Source: CAYONM01 sp964405325 (GTDB lineage: Bacteria > Planctomycetota > UBA11346). From it: 13,427 bases of DNA. Location of the stretch: the NCBI GenBank assembly GCA_964405325.1, contig CAYONM010000096.1:1-13427 (forward strand), written 5' to 3'. Within the stretch, counting starts at the first letter, position 1, and every line of letters starts with the position of its first letter. The position numbers and the translations under genes are program-made. The notes under the pieces were generated by a model. The model was not told where the DNA came from. It saw only the letters and a program-made list of their open reading frames with translations, and made no database searches. Shown here piece by piece: positions 9,082 to 13,427 of the stretch.

Positions 9082-9131
9082 CTTTCGGGGCGAAAGCCAA
9101 ATCCTGCTCAGCGGGGAGGGGTTGCTTTGGC
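9082..9131 (-). promoter_or_regulatory. ahcY leader with a hairpin covering the ribosome-binding site
   Basis: In the minus-strand transcript, CTTTCG and CGAAAG (9096-9082) form a 6-bp stem with a CCC loop. The right arm overlaps the Shine-Dalgarno sequence AAAGGA, which sits 8 nt before the ahcY ATG. Just upstream, GCCAAA (9131-9126) can pair with TTTGGC (9101-9096), closing a 24-nt loop and sharing one base with the first hairpin. This suggests translational control, but no known SAH or SAM riboswitch consensus is recognisable. Confidence 0.45.
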
Positions 9132-9154
9132 GGACGTGACCAGCCAGTGTCAGC

Positions 9155-9196
9155 TCCCTGATGTCAGGGACATCAACGTATCGACATACATTGATG
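9155..9196. promoter_or_regulatory. Two adjacent dyads upstream of ahcY, possible operators
   Basis: The first is TCCCTGATGTCAGGGA (9155-9170), a dyad with 7-bp arms and a TG centre. The second directly abuts it: arms CATCAAnGTAT (9171-9181) and ATACnTTGATG (9186-9196) around a 4-nt centre, matching at 10 of 11 positions. They lie about 85-125 bp upstream of the ahcY ATG, where an operator would be expected. A SAH-responsive ArsR-type repressor (SahR) is one possible ligand, but I cannot match its motif from memory. No convincing -35/-10 pair was found. Confidence 0.45.
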
Positions 9197-9218
9197 ATAC
9201 AAGGTCTGCCCATGCGAA

Positions 9219-9247
9219 AGCCCATACGGCAAGTGGCCATATGGGCT
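9219..9247 (-). terminator. Stem-loop after the L7/L12-like gene, weak terminator
   Basis: AGCCCATA (9219-9226) pairs with TATGGGCT (9240-9247). After one mismatch, GGC pairs with GCC around a 5-nt loop. It lies 26 nt beyond the stop of the minus-strand gene ending at 9274. On that strand only TTT follows before CGC, so it may be a weak terminator or an RNA 3' end stabiliser. Confidence 0.45.
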
Positions 9248-9273
9248 GGTGCTGGTCGACTGAATGCTGCTGG

Positions 9274-10266
9274 TCAGCCGGCTTTGATACGGGCGAGGAC
9301 CTTGATCTGGGCGAAGCGTTGCTTGGCGGCTTCGGCTTCACCTTGGCTGACGCCACGCAGGACGGGTATGATCACCTTTTTGCTCAGCTTCTCGGCTTCA
9401 TCGTTACTGATGCCGGCAATGTCAGCGAGGACTGGTACGGCCTCTTGGCGTCGGTTGTTGTCAGTGATTTTGGACAGGAACACCGAGTAGCCACCGTTGG
9501 CCACCTGGCTAGCGGCTTGGAAGGAGGACGAGCTGCCAGTAGCATTGGCGTCGCCGCGCTGTTCGTCCGGCAGCAGCCGATCGAGTATGTTGGTGATGTC
9601 GTTGGTATTGGGGATGATGCCGTCGTCTTCGGGAAACAGTTCGTCGATGCGAGTGCCGACATCGTCGTCGTTGTCGGACGAGTCGGGGCTAGTCGACTCC
9701 TGGGCGGGCAGCACCGGATTGCTGAACGGAGTGATTTCCGGCATAGGGGAGCTGGTGAACTGCTTGGCGCTGGCCTTGGTTGGGGCCTTGTCGCGTGTCC
9801 CTACGCGCGATGACGCGTTGCCGGTGGCCTGGTCCGCTTCGATGATTTGTGGTTGGTAGTGATCGGTATCTGAGCCGATGTTTTCGATGTGGTAGGTAGC
9901 CAGATCGACCAGCCGAACCTCCTGACGACAATGCGGGCAGGGGGCGGTCTGTTGCAGGGCGGTAGCGAAGCTGGCAATGGTTTGCTTGAAGACCAGTGGT
10001 GGCTTGGGCCATTCGATCTTGGGGAGTTCGCTGACCTCGGTGCAGCGCAATTCCAAGCTACCGCCAGCCTGTCTAATGCCATCCAGGGCGATGAACATGG
10101 CAGCGGCACTCTCGGCGTCCAGTTGGTCGATCAGGATGATCGGTGTGGACTCGATGATCGTGTTGCAGGTGGCGTCTTTCAGGCTAAAAGCCTTGCTGAT
10201 CAATGAAGCTACCGCTGGACGGCGCTCCTCGGGACATGCACGCAAAACAACAGCGTAATCAGCCAT
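9274..10266 (-). CDS. Protein with two ribosomal L7/L12-C-terminal-like domains flanking a CxxC motif and linker
   Basis: This 330-residue protein has no name I recognise. Residues about 3-75 (YAVVLRA, ERRPAVASLISKAF, IILIDQLDAESAAAMFIAL, GSLELR) and about 260-327 (YSVFLSK, RRQEAVPVLADIAG, PVLRGVSQGEAEAAKQRF, VLARI) share the same beta-alpha-alpha-beta-alpha-beta pattern. That pattern resembles the L7/L12 C-terminal (ClpS-like) fold, including the hx-G-h-S-xxEAExxKxxh helix. Between them are CPHC at 110-113 and a polar, acidic, Ser/Asp-rich stretch at about 135-255 that is probably disordered. There is no signal peptide or membrane segment, so it is probably cytoplasmic. ATG 10266 is chosen: AAGG lies 5 nt upstream, and the promoter-like -35 at 10345-10340 places transcription start beyond the alternative upstream start at 10329. 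The fold is an inference from pattern; the function is unknown, perhaps protein-protein binding. Confidence 0.8.
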   Translation of the reverse strand: MADYAVVLRACPEERRPAVASLISKAFSLKDATCNTIIESTPIILIDQLDAESAAAMFIALDGIRQAGGSLELRCTEVSELPKIEWPKPPLVFKQTIASFATALQQTAPCPHCRQEVRLVDLATYHIENIGSDTDHYQPQIIEADQATGNASSRVGTRDKAPTKASAKQFTSSPMPEITPFSNPVLPAQESTSPDSSDNDDDVGTRIDELFPEDDGIIPNTNDITNILDRLLPDEQRGDANATGSSSSFQAASQVANGGYSVFLSKITDNNRRQEAVPVLADIAGISNDEAEKLSKKVIIPVLRGVSQGEAEAAKQRFAQIKVLARIKAG

Positions 10267-10316
10267 AGTGACCTTGGATCCTGGACCTGCTTTATCTCCT
10301 GCAGGATGCCGAAAGC

Positions 10317-10345
10317 TCATTAGACCCATGCGCCAATTCTGTCAA
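10317..10345 (-). promoter_or_regulatory. Candidate sigma-70-type promoter for the L7/L12-like gene
   Basis: On the minus strand a perfect TTGACA (10345-10340) is followed after 17 nt by TAATGA (10322-10317), a weak -10. Transcription would begin near 10310, leaving a leader of about 45 nt before ATG 10266. The -35 is convincing and the -10 is not. Confidence 0.4.
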
Positions 10346-10420
10346 TACCATCACCCCACGAGCTTAACGTAGCAGCGTGATGCCCTTGGGCCCAGATGTG
10401 AAGCAGCGAGAGCTTTTGGC

Positions 10421-10458
10421 AGCAAGGCCCTTGCTTTCGCAGGCTGCAAACGAAAGCA
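10421..10458 (+). promoter_or_regulatory. Overlapping dyads just upstream of the thioredoxin-like gene
   Basis: AGCAAGGCCCTTGCT (10421-10435) is a near-perfect palindrome. TGCTTTCG (10432-10439) also pairs with CGAAAGCA (10451-10458) around an 11-nt loop. The two structures share TGCT, so they cannot form together. They end about 10 nt before ATG 10469, which has no clear Shine-Dalgarno site. They could be an operator or an RNA control element. No clear plus-strand promoter was found between 10346 and 10468. Confidence 0.35.
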
Positions 10459-10468
10459 TGCCGCGCAC

Positions 10469-10864
10469 ATGAGCAAGGTACATGTGCATCGTCTTGAGAA
10501 ATTGGACCAGGCCATCGCGCGCTCGCGTACCGAGCCGGGTCCGACCCTATTCTACTTTTTCGGTAGCAAGCAGTCAGAAACCGGTGCGAGCTGGTGTCCG
10601 GATTGCGTCCTTGCCGATCCGATGGTGCAACAGGCCGTGCAGCGTTATTGTCCAGACGCCATGCTGGTCGAATGCCCGGTGGGGGAGCGGGCAGCCTGGA
10701 AGGCGAACGAGGAGCATCCCTATCGTTCGCATCCACTGGCGCGACTGGAACGGATCCCGACCTTGATCCGCTGTGATCGGGGGCTGGAATCGGGGCGTCT
10801 GGTGGAAGCAGCATGCCGCGACTTACAGCGTTTGGCTGCCTTTCTCGGCACGGGAATGGAATGA
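10469..10864 (+). CDS. TXNDC17-like thioredoxin-fold protein (WCPDC active site)
   Basis: This 131-residue protein resembles the thioredoxin-domain family containing eukaryotic TXNDC17/TRP14. LFYFFGSK is followed by an insertion and then WCPDC at 42-46, the hallmark active site of that family, and IPT at 96-98 supplies the cis-proline loop. It should act as a cytosolic disulfide reductase or thiol-relay protein; the substrate is unknown. It has no signal peptide. ATG 10469 is the first start in the frame and lacks a clear ribosome site. A four-codon ORF (ATG CCG CGC ACA TGA) starts at 10458, and its stop overlaps this ATG. The stop at 10862-10864 overlaps the smpB start region (ATGA), indicating translational coupling, though no functional link between these two families is known to me. 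Confidence 0.88.
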   Translation: MSKVHVHRLEKLDQAIARSRTEPGPTLFYFFGSKQSETGASWCPDCVLADPMVQQAVQRYCPDAMLVECPVGERAAWKANEEHPYRSHPLARLERIPTLIRCDRGLESGRLVEAACRDLQRLAAFLGTGME

Positions 10865-11370
10865 TGGCAAAGAAGAAGCAGCGCAAGGATGGCAACAAGT
10901 CACCACGGATACCGGTTAAAATCCTGATCGTGAATCGCAAGGTTCGGCATCAATATGAGGTTTTGAAAAGTTTTGAGGCTGGACTTGTCCTGCAGGGCAG
11001 CGAGGTCAAGAGCATGCGTGTGGGGGATGTACAGTGGGCCGATGCCCACGCGCGGTATGATGAGCGCTTGCACGAACTATGGCTGTGGGGTTTGCATGTG
11101 GGCGAATATAGCCAGGCATCCTACTTGAATCACAGCCCGACCGCACCGCGGAAGCTGTTGCTACACAAGCGGGAGATCCAGCAGATACGTCACCTGCTGC
11201 AAACCAAGGGCGTGACCGTGGTGCCACGGCAGTTACACCTGCGGCGAGGCTTCATCAAGGTGGAGGTCTGTGTGGTGCGCGGCAAGAAGATCCACGATAA
11301 GCGGCAGGACATCAAGAAGCGCGATCAGGATCGCGAGGCCCGACGCGAGTTGGTACACCGGAACCGGTAA
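10864..11370 (+). CDS. smpB: SsrA-binding protein SmpB
   Basis: This 168-residue cytosolic protein binds tmRNA and delivers it to stalled ribosomes for trans-translation. Family motifs are clear: the basic N-terminus MAKKKQRK, NRKVRHQYEVLKSFEAGLVL with QGSEVKSMR, the GEYSQASYLNHSP and RKLLLHKREI segment, and the C-terminal GKKIHDKRQDIKKRDQDRE, whose GKKxxDKR tail inserts into the ribosomal decoding region. Length is normal. ATG 10864 (MAKKK) is preferred, with ATG 10861 directly before it as an alternative (MMAKKK); only GGAATGGA lies upstream, and reinitiation from the overlapping gene is likely. The ssrA gene, often nearby, is not seen downstream. The original terminator region has been split by a MITE-like insertion 36 bp after the stop. 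Confidence 0.97.
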   Translation: MAKKKQRKDGNKSPRIPVKILIVNRKVRHQYEVLKSFEAGLVLQGSEVKSMRVGDVQWADAHARYDERLHELWLWGLHVGEYSQASYLNHSPTAPRKLLLHKREIQQIRHLLQTKGVTVVPRQLHLRRGFIKVEVCVVRGKKIHDKRQDIKKRDQDREARRELVHRNR

Positions 11371-11406
11371 CTGCCTAGCGGATCCAGTTGCCTGCCACGA
11401 TCATAA

Positions 11407-11642
11407 GGGCACCTCTCAAAACTCAGGCACTTCGCCAGGCTTACGCTTTTCGGCCCTGCCTGCGTTGCTGGAAGATTGAAATAGCTCTGCTATTCCTTTG
11501 GCCCCAGCGCCTTGGCGAGAGGTATCCAAACGGATTAACGATTCAACAGGCTGATCAAGCATTTTCCGCGTTCAACGCGCGAGAAATATGAGAGAGACGG
11601 CGGTCGGATTTGTGGGTAATGGCCAGGTTTAGAGAGGTGCCC
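11407..11642. mobile_element. 236-bp MITE-like element with terminal inverted repeats and ATAA target duplication
   Basis: The element begins GGGCACCTCTCAAAAC and its right end, read in reverse complement, begins GGGCACCTCTCTAAAC: 15 of 16 positions match. It is flanked on both sides by ATAA (11403-11406 and 11643-11646). It contains no transposase and no convincing ORF, so any movement must be in trans. Internal dyads are visible, for example AATAGC-TCT-GCTATT (11480-11494). The GGGCACCTCT ends with a 4-bp A/T target suggest an IS5-type transposase, but that is an inference. A related left end occurs at 13374. Confidence 0.88.
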
Positions 11643-11683
11643 ATAACAAAAACGGCTCCGAATTCGGAGCCGTTTTTGTTATG
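11642..11683. terminator. Perfect palindromic two-way terminator between smpB and the secreted repeat protein
   Basis: This is a 42-bp perfect palindrome centred on AATT (11661-11664). On each strand it reads as a GC-rich stem CGGCTCCG/CGGAGCCG followed by TTTTTGTTATG, so it should terminate both smpB (plus) and the gene ending at 11701 (minus). The outer right arm TTATGATCGTGGCAG (11679-11693) has its exact complement CTGCCACGATCATAA at 11392-11406, now on the far side of the MITE. Without the insertion and one ATAA copy the palindrome would be 62 bp. Confidence 0.92.
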
Positions 11684-11700
11684 ATCGTGGCAGCGAGGCT

Positions 11701-13122
11701 TCAGCGCTGATTCTGCATTTTCTCGAGCATTTCCTTGCGCTTCTCTTCGGCTGCCGCCTGTTTCTCGGCGGCGGCGATGGCGGCATCCATCATTGGCTGC
11801 CACCAGCTTTCCTCGTTCAGCTTGCGACGCTTGAAGATGGCTTCTTTGTCGGCCTGCTCGTACAGGGTCGGTTGGTATTTGAGGGCCAATTGCAGTGACA
11901 GGCGGGTTGGTGGCATGTTCCCCTGGCGATTATTGCGGGCGTAGGCGACGGCGGCCTGGTAAGCCTGATTGCCTTGGGCCGAGCGTCGGATCATTTCCCG
12001 GTGGATGCTAATGCCGCTCTCCAGGCTGTAATCGCGGACGGCATACAGTTCGATGGAGCCGTTGCCGGAGTCGGGTTTGAAATACAGGATCTTGTGCTTG
12101 CTGGTGAAATCGATGATCAGGTTGTTCTTGTTGTCGAGATCGGCATGCACCGGCTCGCCATGGCTGCTTTGAACGCCCTCGATAGTGGTCGTGGCCAACA
12201 GCACCTTGAGTTCGTCGGGGGTGTAGGGGATCTGCCGGGCCTGGCGCATCTCACGCTCATAGGCCTTGTATTGATCCGCTGGGCTCGGTGCGGTGTTGAA
12301 GCTGGCCTCAGGTGGCACCATCAAATCAATCTCCAGGTTTCGAGCCGCCAGCAGCATGATGCTGTCGTTCTGCGCCTTGTAGGTGATCAGGCGTTGGTTG
12401 GCCGGATCCAGGACGACAAACAAGGAGTTGGTCAGGGCGCGGACCCAGGGATCCATCGGTTCCAGCTTGAGGCCGCTATCGGGGTCGTCGGCCAGGGCCT
12501 GTTTGCGATCTTCGAATATTTTCTCGTAATTTTCCCGCTGCTCGCGAGGCAGGCCACGCAGGAGATCAGAGGGAGCGGGATTGGTTTTGAGCCCCTGCGG
12601 TAGATAGAAGTCGGGTCCCAGATTTCGATAGCTGGTCAGCTCGAAGCGATTGTTTTTCAGGGTGTACAACAAGCCGGCGCGGTACGACGGAACCACCAGG
12701 AACAGGAAATTAGTGCCAAAATCACCTCGTGCCACGCCGTCGAATTGCGGAGTCTCGGTCCAGAAGGCGTTTTCGCCACGAATTGCGGCGTTGGCCAGTT
12801 CTTGGCTCCCCAATTGTCGTCGGTCCAGCATTTGATTATAGCTGGGTTCGGTATGGTGTCCGACCCGGAGCATGGTGTAGGCATTCGCCTGGGGATGCGG
12901 CAGATTGGCGTAGAAATAGAGATCGGTATAGAAATTATTGGCGTCCAGCAGGTCGAATTTCCGACTGCCACCTTGGTAGATGCGCAGGGAGCCGAGTTGT
13001 GGGTTGGCCATGGCAACATAGCCGCCATTACTGCCAGTCTGAGACATCACCAGAGACGTCTCCAAGGCGGCCAAGCCGGCGGTGGCCAGCAGGCAGGTGA
13101 CAAGGCGAAGGCAGGACGACAT
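11701..13122 (-). CDS. Secreted protein with four degenerate beta-rich repeats and a charged C-terminal helix
   Basis: This 473-residue protein is of unknown function. ATG 13122 is fixed by an excellent ribosome site (AAGGAG, 7 nt upstream) and gives a hydrophobic signal-like N-terminus (CLRLVTCLLATAGLAAL), so it is probably periplasmic or exported. No lipobox is obvious. Four similar segments of about 35 residues occur at about 35-69, 138-174, 233-269 and 340-375, following the pattern hydrophobic strand, turn, L-x-x-Y, polar turn, then a second strand with EL...RNhxxDhxhP (for example FELTSYRNLGPDFYLP, IMLLAARNLEIDLMVP, IELYAVRDYSLESG). They may be propeller-like blades; the fold is not assigned. 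Residues 445-473 form an A/E/K/R-rich helix, probably a coiled coil. It converges on smpB across the palindromic terminator. I recognise no named family. Confidence 0.85.
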   Translation of the reverse strand: MSSCLRLVTCLLATAGLAALETSLVMSQTGSNGGYVAMANPQLGSLRIYQGGSRKFDLLDANNFYTDLYFYANLPHPQANAYTMLRVGHHTEPSYNQMLDRRQLGSQELANAAIRGENAFWTETPQFDGVARGDFGTNFLFLVVPSYRAGLLYTLKNNRFELTSYRNLGPDFYLPQGLKTNPAPSDLLRGLPREQRENYEKIFEDRKQALADDPDSGLKLEPMDPWVRALTNSLFVVLDPANQRLITYKAQNDSIMLLAARNLEIDLMVPPEASFNTAPSPADQYKAYEREMRQARQIPYTPDELKVLLATTTIEGVQSSHGEPVHADLDNKNNLIIDFTSKHKILYFKPDSGNGSIELYAVRDYSLESGISIHREMIRRSAQGNQAYQAAVAYARNNRQGNMPPTRLSLQLALKYQPTLYEQADKEAIFKRRKLNEESWWQPMMDAAIAAAEKQAAAEEKRKEMLEKMQNQR

Positions 13123-13373
13123 GGGGCTCTCCTTTTTTATTCTGCAGACTCTGTCGCGGCCAGCGCGATGCTCCGCTCCCAAGCGGGCGATACCGCGCTG
13201 GGTGTGATGCTCACCAATGCGGTAGCGGGTCCATTGACCGCGTTTGCGGATTCATCAGAGGTCGATCGTTGGGGTTCGCGGGAGGCGGGTGTGTGCGTCC
13301 AGGCGCGAGCTCGTCCGGCCGAGCGACGATTTTTCGACAATAATAGAAGCTGAGGCTGTGAGAACTTCGTAAA
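13123..13373. other. Intergenic region with no supported gene
   Basis: This stretch lies between the start of the secreted repeat protein and the partial MITE-like repeat. Short open frames exist on both strands: a plus-strand frame from ATG 13170 and a minus-strand frame ending at 13137. Neither has a ribosome site or a recognisable product, and they overlap each other. The promoter of the minus-strand gene should lie here, but no clear -35/-10 pair was found. Its ribosome site AAGGAG at 13130-13135 is the only firm signal. Confidence 0.5.
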
Positions 13374-13427
13374 GGGCACCTCTATAAACTCAGGTCGAGC
13401 CAGGCGAAGACGATTTTTGGTCCTGCC
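13374..13427. mobile_element. Left end of a second MITE-like repeat, cut by the window end
   Basis: The sequence begins GGGCACCTCTATAAACTCAG, closely matching the left end of the element at 11407 (GGGCACCTCTCAAAACTCAG). It stays in register for 54 bp, with both copies reading TTTT(C/T)GG(C/T)CCTGCC at positions 41-54. The middle of the compared stretch is diverged, about 36 of 54 identical by hand count. It is preceded by TAAA, a possible target duplication whose partner is outside the window. Confidence 0.75.

Noticed and set aside
9073..9200. Known SAH riboswitch upstream of ahcY.
   Set aside because: The conserved core I remember for this class (GAGGAGCGCUGC-like segment with its closing partner) is not present on the minus strand.
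9073..9240. N-terminal extension of AhcY up to 9240.
   Set aside because: The added 56 residues are not part of the family, and a good Shine-Dalgarno site precedes ATG 9072.
11388..11591. Short open frames inside the 236-bp element.
   Set aside because: They have no transposase motifs and end within the element; the element is non-coding by appearance.
11371..11700. tmRNA gene (ssrA) just downstream of smpB.
   Set aside because: The region is accounted for by the MITE-like element and palindrome. No tRNA-Ala-like ends or tag-peptide reading frame were seen.
13137..13379. An 80-codon minus-strand frame and an overlapping plus-strand frame from 13170.
   Set aside because: They overlap each other, have no ribosome sites, low-complexity products and no recognisable motifs. 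The minus-strand frame would start at a GTG inside the mobile repeat.

Overview
The window is 13.4 kb of GC-rich DNA (roughly 57-58% by eye) from a Gram-negative bacterium. The envelope genes (a membrane-fusion protein and a TolC-like outer-membrane channel) imply a double membrane. The phylum is uncertain. The SmpB protein carries the NHxP...RKLLLHKREI segment, which is not the usual beta/gamma-proteobacterial form, and two proteins (an L7/L12-fold double-domain protein and a secreted repeat protein) match nothing I can name.

Left part, all on the minus strand and so read right to left: glycosyltransferase 2 (7540-6218), a zinc-ribbon signalling protein with a pseudo-receiver and an inactive GGDEF domain (6081-4564), a very large lipoprotein that joins a TolC-like channel to a glycoside-hydrolase-like barrel (4526-1476), and an HlyD-type periplasmic adaptor (1348-50). 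Together they look like a synthase-dependent exopolysaccharide factory. The membrane synthase makes and extrudes the glycan, HlyD and the TolC-like protein carry it across the periplasm and outer membrane, and the C-terminal barrel trims it. The signalling protein has lost GGDEF catalysis but keeps an RxxD inhibitory site at the canonical spacing, so it is a good candidate c-di-GMP receptor. This is the most interesting system in the window.

Centre: ahcY (S-adenosylhomocysteine hydrolase, 9072-7651, minus) lies directly upstream of the glycosyltransferase. Its leader is rich in dyads, including a hairpin that covers the Shine-Dalgarno sequence. Upstream of it is a 330-residue protein with an L7/L12-C-terminal-like domain at each end (10266-9274, minus).

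Right part: a divergent plus-strand pair, a TXNDC17-like thioredoxin-fold protein and smpB, overlaps by ATGA. smpB converges on a secreted 473-residue repeat protein (13122-11701, minus). Between them was a 62-bp perfect palindrome acting as a two-way terminator. A 236-bp MITE-like element has inserted into its left arm and duplicated ATAA. A second member of this repeat family begins at 13374 and runs off the window end.

No rRNA, tRNA, CRISPR array, transposase gene or tmRNA was seen.
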